Below, piece after piece: positions 8,193-19,091 of a DNA stretch of 53,370 nucleotides. Numbering within the stretch: position 1 is the stretch's first letter; every line of letters starts with the position of its first letter. The notes under the pieces were generated by a model. It saw only the letters and a list, made by a program, of their open reading frames with translations. It searched no databases and was not told the origin of the DNA. A program made the position numbers and the translations under genes. The stretch is from assembly GCA_038228695.1 (NCBI GenBank), contig JBBRPA010000024.1, positions 1 through 53,370 on the forward strand, given 5' to 3'. The DNA is from DASVRZ01 sp038228695. Lineage in GTDB: Bacteria > Verrucomicrobiota > Verrucomicrobiia > Chthoniobacterales > DASVRZ01.

Positions 8193-8459
8193 ATGATTGA
8201 ACTCGAAGTTTACGCGGCCGGTGTCCGTGATCCGGAAAAAATTCTTGAACTGGAACATGCTCTCGAGGTGCTCCCTGGTTTGCGCTACAAAATCGATGCA
8301 AACCACGACGTGGTTTACATGGACTTGGACCAGCCGACGGTTAATTTGCAGGAGCTAAAAGAACTGTTCCGCAGGGCAGGATTGGATGCAAAATTCGTCG
8401 GCTCGGTCCCGGCCGAGATGACCACCAAGGCGAAGACCCAGAAAATCACGGTTCGTTAG
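8193..8459 (+). CDS. Small conserved-looking protein, function unknown
   Basis: An 88-residue protein starting MIELEVYAAGVRDPEKILEL, read from the ATG at 8193; the frame stays open upstream but without protein-like character. The alternation of strands and helices (strand, helix, strand KIDANHDVVYMDL, helix LQELKELFRRAGLDAKFVG) suggests a ferredoxin-like fold, as in heavy-metal-associated or ACT domains. No CxxC metal motif is present. It is divergent from the cyclophilin gene with a 157-base shared upstream region. I do not recognise a named family. Confidence 0.65.
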   Translation: MIELEVYAAGVRDPEKILELEHALEVLPGLRYKIDANHDVVYMDLDQPTVNLQELKELFRRAGLDAKFVGSVPAEMTTKAKTQKITVR

Positions 8460-8569
8460 AGGCACAGCGGGCGTTTTTCACTTTCCTGCAGAAGTATTTT
8501 GCGACCGCGTAGGCGGCACTTTTCCTGCTTTAGGAAGAGGATGGCTTTTTCTCGCGATTTTTCGAAGGT

Positions 8570-9610
8570 ATGAACCCGTCCCGAACGGTTAATCTGCTTC
8601 GTTTGCTGTTTCTGGTTTTTGCCACCTCAGCCGGGTTATTGTGCTTCGATGTCGAAAGCGGCCGCCCCTGGATGGGTGCGAGTTGGGGGGCGATCTTCGG
8701 ATTAGGCACCATTCTTGCCGACCGACTGCTCGACGGAATCCGGCTCCGCGCGTTTTCTTCCGCTACTTTCGGGTTGTTGCTCGGGCTAGTTTTCGCCCAC
8801 CTTTTGCGAGCCTCACAGATTCTGGTTTACGTGCCTGAGCGCACGGCGTGGATCATTAGTCTGCTGACTTATTGCTTCTTTGGTTATCTCGGGATGATGC
8901 TCGCCACTCGGAGCAACAGGGATGAATTTTCGCTGATCATACCCTACGTCCGCTTCCGGCAGCAATCGGTCCAAGAACAGCCGGTGGTGATCGACACAAA
9001 CATCATCATCGACGGCCGCATCATGGAGCTGTGCAAAACCGGATTCATCCGCGGTCCGTTCATCGTCCCGCGTTTTGTCTTGAATGAGCTGCAACGCTTG
9101 GCTGATTCCCGCGACTCAACCAAGCGTGAGCGGGGTCGACGCGGGCTGGCACAACTTCAGGAAATGCAACACTCCGAGACCGTTGGAGTGACAATTCACG
9201 AGACCGAAACGCAGGCCATTGGCGATGTGGACGGCGAACTCATTCGCCTAGCCCAGATCCTCGGGGCGCGAATCATTTCCAACGACACGGGCTTGTGCCA
9301 GGTGGCCCGTCTGCAAAAGGTGACCGCGATCAACCTCAATGAGATGTCGAAGGCGTTACAGGTGAAGGATTTTCCCGGTGACACAATTGAACTCAACCTC
9401 GCCCGCGAAGGGCGCGACTTTCACCAAGCGGTGGGTTATAAAAACGACGGTACGATGGTCGTCGTGAACCATGCCCGGCACCTGATCGGCGAGACGGTGG
9501 ATGTGGTGATCGGTGGGGTTGTCCAGACGAATGCCGGCCGGTTGACCTTTGCCGAACTCAAAAATCCGGAAGAAACCCCGGCAAATCGTCACGAGAGCGT
9601 CCGCTCGTAA
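8570..9610 (+). CDS. Membrane-anchored PIN-TRAM protein (YacL-like)
   Basis: A 346-residue protein of the YacL type. Residues 1-115 hold about four membrane helices (LLRLLFLVFATSAGLLCF, WGAIFGLGTILADRLL, FGLLLGLVFAHLL, WIISLLTYCFFGYLGMML). A PIN nuclease domain follows from about residue 138 (VVIDTNIIIDGRIMEL, FVLNELQRLADS, ISNDTGLCQVA), then a TRAM domain from about residue 265 with the GDTIEL and GYKNDGTMVVV segments. PIN-TRAM proteins are thought to be nucleases acting on RNA, here at the membrane. A GAAGGT sequence lies just upstream of the start. The 3' end overlaps the convergent PUR gene by 22 bases. Confidence 0.92.
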   Translation: MNPSRTVNLLRLLFLVFATSAGLLCFDVESGRPWMGASWGAIFGLGTILADRLLDGIRLRAFSSATFGLLLGLVFAHLLRASQILVYVPERTAWIISLLTYCFFGYLGMMLATRSNRDEFSLIIPYVRFRQQSVQEQPVVIDTNIIIDGRIMELCKTGFIRGPFIVPRFVLNELQRLADSRDSTKRERGRRGLAQLQEMQHSETVGVTIHETETQAIGDVDGELIRLAQILGARIISNDTGLCQVARLQKVTAINLNEMSKALQVKDFPGDTIELNLAREGRDFHQAVGYKNDGTMVVVNHARHLIGETVDVVIGGVVQTNAGRLTFAELKNPEETPANRHESVRS

Positions 9611-9852
9611 TCGACCAAACGATTCAGGGCAGCGGCAAAATCCTCAAACGCTGGCGCTGGCAACATAATCGTGTCGCGACGACCGTTAACGTCCTCGGTG
9701 ATTTTCATGAAACGCCCGCGCGCGTTTTCCTTCAGATCGAGGAAAAAAACTTTGCGATCGATGATCACTTTTTCAGACGCGATGGGAGCGTCGTGCGCTC
9801 GCTCATTTCCACCGCGAAACTCATTGCTATCGGACCACTCTTTTTCTGCCAT
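9589..9852 (-). CDS. PUR-type nucleic-acid-binding protein (DUF3276)
   Basis: An 87-residue protein with one PUR repeat: KVFFLDLKENARGRFMKITE followed by GRRDTIMLPAPAFEDFAAAL. This is the bacterial PUR-alpha-like family (DUF3276), known from Borrelia and Bacteroidetes, binding single-stranded DNA or RNA as a dimer. The N-terminal 25 residues are acidic and probably disordered. Its last 22 coding bases overlap the end of the convergent PIN-TRAM gene, so the two transcripts are antisense at their tails. Confidence 0.88.
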   Translation of the reverse strand: MAEKEWSDSNEFRGGNERAHDAPIASEKVIIDRKVFFLDLKENARGRFMKITEDVNGRRDTIMLPAPAFEDFAAALNRLVDYERTLS

Positions 9853-9916
9853 AACTTGTAAACTCCCTATCTATTTCTAGGTTTGGATGAGGGGTTGTCA
9901 ATCCCTAATCTTCAGA

Positions 9917-10891
9917 TCAGCGCGCTCTTTGTAAACCGACCGCCGAGCGCACTTTTTGGAGAATTTTCGCCGCCTCCGCCCCGGCCCTCGCGGAGCCTTC
10001 CGCGAGAATCGCTTCCACCGCTCCTGGCTCGGCCTGCAACGCCTCGCGCCGCGTCCGCATCGGGGCGAAATGAGCCCAGATAGCCTCGAAAAGCCGATCC
10101 TTGAACGCTCCGTAACCGATCCCTCCCGCGCGGAAGTCCGCCTCCATCCGCGCGACGTCTTCTACCGAGGCGAAATGCCGAAAAAGGGCGACGATGCTCG
10201 ATTTTTCGGGGTCTTTGGGCTCCTCGACCGGCGTCGAATCGGTCTGCATCTGGCGAATTTTTTTCAGCAAGGCTTTCTCCTCAAGAAAGAGATCGATCGT
10301 GTTTCCGTAACTCTTGCTCATTTTCTGACCGTCCAACCCGGGCACCACCGAGACCTCGTCGCGAATCACGGGCGTCGGTAATTTGAAGACCGGGCCGTAT
10401 TGCTCGTTGATTTTGATGGCGATGTCGCGAGTGACCTCGACGTGCTGTTTTTGATCACGACCGACCGGCACAATGTCGCTGTCGTAGAGTAAAATATCTG
10501 CCGCCATGAGTACGGGATAGGTGAAAAGCCCGGCGTCGGCCGCGATTCCCCGAGCGGTTTTGTCCTTGTAGGAGTGACATTTCTCCAGCAACGACATGGG
10601 CGTCACGGTGCTGAGGATCCAGGCCAGTTCCGTCACTGCCGGCACGTCGGATTGCACGAAGAGGCACGCCTTAGTCGGTTCCAGCCCGCAGGCGATAAAA
10701 TCCAGCGCCACTTGCTGCACATAACGTCGCATCAAGGCTGGATCGCGCACGGTGGTCAGCGCATGATAATCGGCAATGAAATAAAAGGCGTCGCCCTGTT
10801 CCTGAAGCTCGATCGCAGGACGCATTGCCCCGAGATAATTCCCAATGTGCAGAGTGCCCGAAGGCTGGATGCCGGTCAGAATGCGGGGCAT
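9917..10891 (-). CDS. trpS: Tryptophanyl-tRNA synthetase
   Basis: A 324-residue class I aminoacyl-tRNA synthetase, usual size for bacterial TrpS. The HIGH-type motif PSGTLHIGN is at residues 10-18 and KMSKS at 190-194, with GRDQKQHVEVTRDIA between them. It charges tRNA-Trp using ATP. It lies 4 bases after the end of the upstream N-acetylglutamate synthase gene on the same strand, so the two are probably co-transcribed. The C-terminus has an Ala-rich helix typical of the anticodon-binding part. Confidence 0.97.
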   Translation of the reverse strand: MPRILTGIQPSGTLHIGNYLGAMRPAIELQEQGDAFYFIADYHALTTVRDPALMRRYVQQVALDFIACGLEPTKACLFVQSDVPAVTELAWILSTVTPMSLLEKCHSYKDKTARGIAADAGLFTYPVLMAADILLYDSDIVPVGRDQKQHVEVTRDIAIKINEQYGPVFKLPTPVIRDEVSVVPGLDGQKMSKSYGNTIDLFLEEKALLKKIRQMQTDSTPVEEPKDPEKSSIVALFRHFASVEDVARMEADFRAGGIGYGAFKDRLFEAIWAHFAPMRTRREALQAEPGAVEAILAEGSARAGAEAAKILQKVRSAVGLQRAR

Positions 10892-10895
10892 GGAA

Positions 10896-12179
10896 TTATT
10901 TTGCGAATTTCTTCACGAGGATCTTGCTGTTCCGCCCGCTGGCCTCGTATTTTTCTCGCCGCGAGACGGGCAGTTCCTCGGCGGTCGATTCGACGAAACC
11001 GCCTTTCTGCTGGAGGTAATTAAACGCTCGGGTCGAGAGCGCGAAAATCTGCCCGTAATTCTTTTCGCGGGCGAGGTTTTCCACGAAAGCCATGAGCTTG
11101 CGCCCGTGGCCTTGGTTTTCCATTCCCCTCGCGACATAGAGACAGGCCAACTCGGCCTTCGCTTCCTCCGGAAATGCGTGCAACGCCACACAGCCGACCA
11201 GCCGGCGATCGATTTCGAGGACCCAGTAATCCTCGATCCGCGCGACGATGTCCGCCCGCGTCCGGTGAATCAATTCCTCATTGTCCACCGATTCCCGGAT
11301 CAGGCTCATGACGTTGCGGACGTCTTTTTTGTAAATGCGTCGGATTTGCTGGTAGTCGTTGGAAAAAATCATCGTCCCGACGCCGTCGTTCGAGAAAATC
11401 TCGGTCAGCAACGCCTCGTTCAGGTTGCCGTTGATGAGATGCACCCGTGGAATGCCGAGCCGGCAGGCGCGGGCCGCGTGGTCCAGTTTGGAGGCGATGC
11501 CGGACGGGAGTTTGGCCCGTTGTTTTTTGAGCAATTCCTCCGTCTCCGGCACGGACAATTGGGCGATCAAATTTCCGTCGAGAACGACACCCGTGTGGGG
11601 GGAGATGAAAATAATTTTCGCTGCGTGCAAAGCCTCGGCAACTTCCAGCGCGATCGCATCGGAGTTTACCCGAAACGTCCGTCCCTCGCCGTCGAAACCG
11701 AGCGGAGGAATCACTGGCACGATTCCCTCGTGGAGAAACAACTCCAAGCACCGGTCATCGACGCGTTCGACGCGGCCGGTGTTTTGGTTGTCCACGCCGC
11801 CAAGGATGCCAGCCGGATGCGCGATCACGGTATTCGCGTAAGCCGCCCGCAGGTCAACGCTTGTCAGACCCTGCATGATCTCATTGGTCAGCCCGATCGC
11901 CACCTGTTTGGCTAAATCGAGCGTGGCGTCGTCGGTAATGCCAGTGCCGTCGATGTTAGAAAGCTCGACGCTCTGCGCTTTCCCCGCCGCCGCGAGCTGA
12001 AATCCTGCCCCGTGAACAATCACGACCCGGATATTCAGCGAACGCAGGACCGCGATATCGAGCAGGATGTTTCCGAAATTCGGGGAATCGAGAACCTCCC
12101 CGTCGATCGCGATCACAAACGTCTTCTCCCGAAACCGGGGAACATACTGGAGAATACCGCGCAAATCTGAAACCTTCAT
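10896..12179 (-). CDS. argA: Amino-acid N-acetyltransferase (N-acetylglutamate synthase)
   Basis: A protein of about 427 residues counted from the ATG at 12179 (MKVSDLRGIL); an in-frame Met eight codons upstream is less likely. It has the classic ArgA layout: an N-terminal amino-acid-kinase-like domain (about 1-285; VIVHGAGFQL, GGVDNQNTGRVERVD) and a C-terminal GNAT domain (about 290-427) with the acetyl-CoA loop ENQGHGRKLM and the KKYGF-like LQQKGGFVE. It makes N-acetylglutamate from glutamate and acetyl-CoA, the first step of arginine synthesis. No other arg gene is in the window. Regulation by arginine is expected from the family. Confidence 0.93.
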   Translation of the reverse strand: MKVSDLRGILQYVPRFREKTFVIAIDGEVLDSPNFGNILLDIAVLRSLNIRVVIVHGAGFQLAAAGKAQSVELSNIDGTGITDDATLDLAKQVAIGLTNEIMQGLTSVDLRAAYANTVIAHPAGILGGVDNQNTGRVERVDDRCLELFLHEGIVPVIPPLGFDGEGRTFRVNSDAIALEVAEALHAAKIIFISPHTGVVLDGNLIAQLSVPETEELLKKQRAKLPSGIASKLDHAARACRLGIPRVHLINGNLNEALLTEIFSNDGVGTMIFSNDYQQIRRIYKKDVRNVMSLIRESVDNEELIHRTRADIVARIEDYWVLEIDRRLVGCVALHAFPEEAKAELACLYVARGMENQGHGRKLMAFVENLAREKNYGQIFALSTRAFNYLQQKGGFVESTAEELPVSRREKYEASGRNSKILVKKFAK

Positions 12180-12292
12180 GGGATTGGAGGCTAGATTACA
12201 CACGAGAAAGGCAAACGGGGAATCAGGAAATCAAAGAAAACCTGCTCCCTTTCCTCGCGCCCCTCACAGGTGACGCGCCGGGCGCCCCATCA

Positions 12293-14605
<2,313 letters not shown>

Positions 14606-14913
14606 CTCCTCGGTTAAAGCATATTCCGTGCTTTAGGCCTGATTTTTTCAGGCGACCGGAAACATCGTTCTTCAGTCCCATGGACTGCCATTCCTCTTCG
14701 GTTGGACGCTGTTTGGCCTCGGTCGATTCGTTCACTCCGGGCAAGGCCGTTTTGCTAGTGCCTTTGCGCGGGGAACCGGGACGGCAAAAAAATGTGTCCT
14801 TTTGATTGACAGAACTTGAACAGAATTGCTGAAACCTCATCTGTTCGGTTGAAGTTAAGCCACCCGACTTCTCCAACCGGCAGCCACATTAACCCGTTAA
14901 TCATCCACCCACC
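14606..14913. other. Divergent intergenic region between two surface-protein genes
   Basis: No gene seen in 308 bases. It holds a short hairpin, GCCTGA (14637-14642) and TCAGGC (14648-14653) around five T. A perfect TTGACA lies at 14806-14811 facing the autotransporter gene, but no good -10 box is found 16-18 bases later. Both flanking genes encode exported proteins and must take their promoters from here. Confidence 0.5.
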
Positions 14914-17900
14914 ATGAAAACACGAATCCCGCACTCCCTGTCCCTCGCCGCTCTCGCTGCCAGTGGCTTGCTAGCCTCCACCAAACCAATGTATGCCAGC
15001 GTTCCCGTAAACTTCGCTTATTGGACTGGCGACCAAAGTTCCCTCTGGAACGCGAATAACGCCAGCAACACGAATTTCTCCAGCGATGCCGCCGGAACGA
15101 CGGATCTGAGCGCGCTGCCTTCTGGCCTAGAGGTCATATTTTCTGCCACCGGAGCGACGAACCAGAATACGACCCTTGGCGCGGACATCTCCATCAAGTT
15201 ACTCACGATCAAGGATTCCGCGGCGGTGACCATCGGCGGAGCTAACACGTTAACCATTTCTGGCCTAGCGGGCACGGGCATCGATGTGCAATCGGGAGCG
15301 GGCTATTTTCGGATCACAAGCAACTTGGCTTTGGTCACGTCCGACACGATCACGGTCAACAATACCAGTGGCGCAGAAATCACTGGCGTCATTTCCGGCA
15401 TGGTCGGCTTGATCAAAGCGGGCTCGAACTCACTCACGTTGGGAGGTGTGAACAATTACTCTGGCGGGACCTTTCTGGACTCGGGCACCCTCGTTGTTGG
15501 AACGAACAGCGCGCTGGGCTCGGGAAATTTCACGATCAACGGCGGCACCGTTTCCAGCCAATCTGCCGCGCCCTGTGTGACTATTGCCAACCATGTCGAT
15601 GTCCGGAATGACTTCGCGATCACGCCACAAGCGTTCGACACCCTGACCTTCTCCGGCGATGTCGATCTTGGCGACACCACCCGGACTATCACCGAAGGCA
15701 CTGGCAACTCAGCCGTCATCTTTAGCGGAGCGATCAGCGGTAGCGCGGGAATTAATTTCGCTGGATTGGACGATGGCCCGTTCAGCGCCGTTTTATTTAC
15801 CGGCACGACTGCCAATACCTACACCGGCCCGACTGTGGTCGGCAAGAATGTCGTCCTCGCATTGGACAAAGAATCACTCGTTCCTTCGATCGCCGGAGAT
15901 CTCACCATCAATCAAGGCGGCTCCGTTTTCATCTTCTCAAGCGAGCAACTCGGTGGTGACCATGTCGTCACGGTGAACAGCACCGGCAGTTCGAATTTCC
16001 CCACGTTCCATGGTTTGAACATTAGCGGCGTGCCGACGACCATTGGCACACTCCTCGGCAATGGCACAATTGGCCTTGGCGACCGGAACGCGGAAATCGA
16101 CGGTCTGGCACCGGGCACGGATTTCTTCCCAACTGGCGGCTTACCAGGGGCAACCCTCGTCGTATCCCGAGGCGATTTCTCGGGCGTCATCTCCGACGAG
16201 ACTTCTGCGTTTTTAATGGGAAAGACTGTAAAGGTCGGCATTCCCCAACTGTCCTCCGGCCAAGGCAACCTCTTCAAAGTCAGTCCCGACACGTTGCGGC
16301 TTTCCGGTGCAAACACCTACACCGGCCAGACGATTGTCGCTGAAGGAACGCTCATTCTCGACGGCTCGCTCCAAAGTTCCGAGGTATCCGTCTACGCCGG
16401 CGCTACCTTTTCTGGCCACGGTGTCACGTCTGGCAACCTTCTCAGTGGCGGCATCATCAGCCCCGGCAACTCACCCGGGACTCTCACCATCGGCGGCAAT
16501 TACACCCAACAGCAAACTGGCGTGCTCCAAATCGAAATCGCCTCTGCTTCCAACTTCGACCTGCTCAAGGTCGGCGGAAAAGCGTCCCTCAATGGCGACC
16601 TTCAAGTCATCACCCTGAACGGCTTCGTGCCCGCATTGAACGATCAGTTTGATGTCCTGACCGCAAACGGAGGCGTCACCGGGAAATTTGCCTCCGTCGA
16701 TCAAAGCCTCTCCACCGTTAAATTCGACGTTGTCTATCTGCCAAACGCCGTGCGGCTCGAGTTCGCCGCCACCCAATTTGAGGATTTCTTTACTAATCTA
16801 AGCGAAATCCTCGGCTTGGCCATCACCCCAAACCAACGAGCCGCCGCGCGCGCGATCGATTTGACTTCCGGCGACGACCGTCAAAAAGACGTCGTCGATT
16901 TCCTGCTCAAGCAGGACGTAGCGGATCTTCCGCGTGACTTCGACCGGATCGCTCCCGAGGAGTTTACCTCGCTCTTCGAAATCGTCCGCTCCAACTCGGA
17001 AAGTCATTTCAGCAACATCACCGACCAGCTTGCCCTTGCTCGCGCTGGGGTCCGCGGATTCTCCTCGAGACTGACCGTCGCTGACCACGACGGCAAACGC
17101 ATGCTCGATCCTAAGGACGGCAAATCCATGGCGCCAGTCTTTGCTCCCACGCCGGATAACAACTGGGGCGTGTGGGTCAGTGGCAACGGCGAATATGTTG
17201 ACGTGGGAGACAATTTCAACGCGAGCGGTTTTGATTTCCAGACCGGCGGCGTAACCCTCGGCTTCGATTACCGTGTTAGCTCCGAATTTATCCTCGGCGC
17301 TGCAGCTAGCTATGCGCATACCGACACCGACCTCATCGAGAACGGCGATGTCACCGTCGAGGCCGGGCGCCTCGCCCTTTATGGCACATGGTATCGCGAC
17401 GGTATCTACCTTAACGGCGTCCTCGGCGGCGGCCTGAGCAACTTCGACACGCACCGGCGCGGCCTCGACGGCTTTGCCAATGGCAGCACCGACGGCGCCT
17501 CCTTCGACGCCCTGCTCAGCGGTGGTTACGACCTCAAAGCTGGCGTCTTTACCTTCGGACCAACCGCGTCGCTCGCTTACATCTATTCCGATATCTCAGG
17601 GTTCGACGAAAATGGTTCGCTGGCTCCGTTGTCTCTCGCTAGCAACAGCGAAGATTCCCTCCGCAGCCGCGTCGGCGGTCATCTCCAGGCCAATTTCAAA
17701 CTGGGAACAATCACCATCCACCCCGAAATTCGGGCGGAATGGCAGCATGAGTTTGCCGACGACACCCGCAGTATCACCGCCAGCTTTGCCAACGGCACGG
17801 GCGGCAGCTTCTCGGTCAGCGGCCCAACGCTCGGGCAAGACAGCGCAATTCTCGGTGCCTCCGTTGGAGTGGAATGGAACCCTCGCTGCTCGACCTACGT

Positions 17901-17976
17901 CTCCTACGAAGCCGAGGTGGGCCGGGAAAATTACGAGCGCCAAGCCGTCTCCGCTGGCGTTCGCGTCGCTTTCTAA
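14914..17976 (+). CDS. Autotransporter (type V secretion) with beta-strand repeats
   Basis: A 1020-residue autotransporter. A signal peptide covers about residues 1-30 (SLAALAASGLLAS...MYAS). The passenger, to about residue 640, is a beta-helix with autotransporter-associated beta-strand repeats, for example GLIKAGSNSLTLGGVNNYSG, NTYTGQTIVAEGTLILDG and GGIISPGNSPGTLTIGGNYT. A linker follows, and the outer-membrane barrel starts near residue 755 (NNWGVWVSGNGEYVDVGDN) and ends in the terminal Phe of AGVRVAF, the signal read by the BAM machinery. Cargo function (adhesion or otherwise) is not evident. No Shine-Dalgarno sequence is obvious before the ATG. Confidence 0.92.
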   Translation: MKTRIPHSLSLAALAASGLLASTKPMYASVPVNFAYWTGDQSSLWNANNASNTNFSSDAAGTTDLSALPSGLEVIFSATGATNQNTTLGADISIKLLTIKDSAAVTIGGANTLTISGLAGTGIDVQSGAGYFRITSNLALVTSDTITVNNTSGAEITGVISGMVGLIKAGSNSLTLGGVNNYSGGTFLDSGTLVVGTNSALGSGNFTINGGTVSSQSAAPCVTIANHVDVRNDFAITPQAFDTLTFSGDVDLGDTTRTITEGTGNSAVIFSGAISGSAGINFAGLDDGPFSAVLFTGTTANTYTGPTVVGKNVVLALDKESLVPSIAGDLTINQGGSVFIFSSEQLGGDHVVTVNSTGSSNFPTFHGLNISGVPTTIGTLLGNGTIGLGDRNAEIDGLAPGTDFFPTGGLPGATLVVSRGDFSGVISDETSAFLMGKTVKVGIPQLSSGQGNLFKVSPDTLRLSGANTYTGQTIVAEGTLILDGSLQSSEVSVYAGATFSGHGVTSGNLLSGGIISPGNSPGTLTIGGNYTQQQTGVLQIEIASASNFDLLKVGGKASLNGDLQVITLNGFVPALNDQFDVLTANGGVTGKFASVDQSLSTVKFDVVYLPNAVRLEFAATQFEDFFTNLSEILGLAITPNQRAAARAIDLTSGDDRQKDVVDFLLKQDVADLPRDFDRIAPEEFTSLFEIVRSNSESHFSNITDQLALARAGVRGFSSRLTVADHDGKRMLDPKDGKSMAPVFAPTPDNNWGVWVSGNGEYVDVGDNFNASGFDFQTGGVTLGFDYRVSSEFILGAAASYAHTDTDLIENGDVTVEAGRLALYGTWYRDGIYLNGVLGGGLSNFDTHRRGLDGFANGSTDGASFDALLSGGYDLKAGVFTFGPTASLAYIYSDISGFDENGSLAPLSLASNSEDSLRSRVGGHLQANFKLGTITIHPEIRAEWQHEFADDTRSITASFANGTGGSFSVSGPTLGQDSAILGASVGVEWNPRCSTYVSYEAEVGRENYERQAVSAGVRVAF

Positions 17977-18030
17977 CTGCGGGAGCGCATTTCCACTGCA
18001 CTCCGGGAAATTCGCGGCTAAACTCCGCGC

Positions 18031-19032
18031 ATGATCCTCGCGATCGAAACTTCCTGCGACGAAACCGCCGTGGCGCTTTACGCGCCCGGTCGTGGTGTGC
18101 TCGCGTCGGAGATTTCCTCGCAGATCGAGCTCCATCGTCCCTACGGCGGCGTGGTTCCCGAGGTCGCATCGCGGAGCCACCTCGAGGTCATCGAACCGCT
18201 CATCCAGGCCGCGCTGCAAACCGCCTGCGTCGCGATCACAGAAGTCGATGCCTTCGCTGCCACCTCCGGCCCGGGGTTGGCCTCGTCGCTCCTTGTCGGC
18301 TCCTCCGTGGCCAAAGGATTAGCGGTCGGAACGGGGAAGCCGTATCTAGCGATCAATCACATTGAAGGCCATCTTCTTTCCCCTTTCATCGGAAGTCCGT
18401 CGGGCGTGCTTCCTAACATCGCGTTAGTGGTCAGCGGCGGACACACCCTACTCGTCGAAGTGCGCGGCGCGGGCGACTATCAATTACTCGGACGAACCGT
18501 GGACGATGCCGCAGGCGAAGCCTTTGACAAGGTCGCGAAGATGTTAGGACTACCCTACCCCGGCGGTCCGGAAATTGATCGAGTGGCAAAAACCGGCAAC
18601 CGGACCCGCTTCGATTTTCCGCGGTCGATGCTGAAGAGTGGTGACCACCAATTCAGCTTCAGCGGTTTAAAAACGGCTGTGCGTTATCTCCTGCCGAAAC
18701 TAACCTCTCACGATCTCGCGGACGTCTGCGCATCGTTCCAAGAAGCAATCATCGAAGTATTAGTGGAAAAAACCATGACCGCAGCAAAACAGAAACGCGC
18801 CAAGTTTGTCACGGTGAGCGGTGGCGTCGCAGGAAACTCCCGCTTACGCGAGGCGATGGTAGCGGCGTGCGCCGCCCAAGGCATCGAAGTGATGATCGCC
18901 GCCGGAAAGTATTGTGGGGACAACGCAGCGATGATCGCTCACGTCGCCCAGCACCGGTTGGAGCGCGGACTGGTTTCTCAACTGGACGAGGAGATCGAAC
19001 CAAACCTCGGCCTCGGCTGGCTGGGCGGTTAG
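18031..19032 (+). CDS. tsaD: tRNA threonylcarbamoyladenosine transferase TsaD
   Basis: A 333-residue TsaD (Gcp/Kae1) protein transferring threonylcarbamoyl to A37 of ANN-decoding tRNAs. The start ILAIETSCDETAVALY and the metal-binding HxxxH in NHIEGHLLSP near residue 109 are canonical, as are LVVSGGHTLLVEV and the C-terminal GKYCGDNAAMIA. It lies 54 bases after the autotransporter and is followed by a likely terminator, so it may have its own promoter or be read through from upstream. The partners TsaB, TsaC and TsaE are not in the window. Confidence 0.97.
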   Translation: MILAIETSCDETAVALYAPGRGVLASEISSQIELHRPYGGVVPEVASRSHLEVIEPLIQAALQTACVAITEVDAFAATSGPGLASSLLVGSSVAKGLAVGTGKPYLAINHIEGHLLSPFIGSPSGVLPNIALVVSGGHTLLVEVRGAGDYQLLGRTVDDAAGEAFDKVAKMLGLPYPGGPEIDRVAKTGNRTRFDFPRSMLKSGDHQFSFSGLKTAVRYLLPKLTSHDLADVCASFQEAIIEVLVEKTMTAAKQKRAKFVTVSGGVAGNSRLREAMVAACAAQGIEVMIAAGKYCGDNAAMIAHVAQHRLERGLVSQLDEEIEPNLGLGWLGG

Positions 19033-19045
19033 GCAGTTCCTCGGA

Positions 19046-19073
19046 GGCGATCTAAAATATCGCCATTTCTTTT
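19046..19073 (+). terminator. Probable intrinsic terminator of tsaD
   Basis: GGCGAT (19046-19051) pairs with ATCGCC (19059-19064) around a 7-nt A-rich loop, followed by ATTTCTTTT. It lies 14 bases past the tsaD stop codon and just before the end of the convergent PEP-CTERM gene. Confidence 0.5.
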
Positions 19074-19091
19074 GATTCCAATTTCGAGAAT

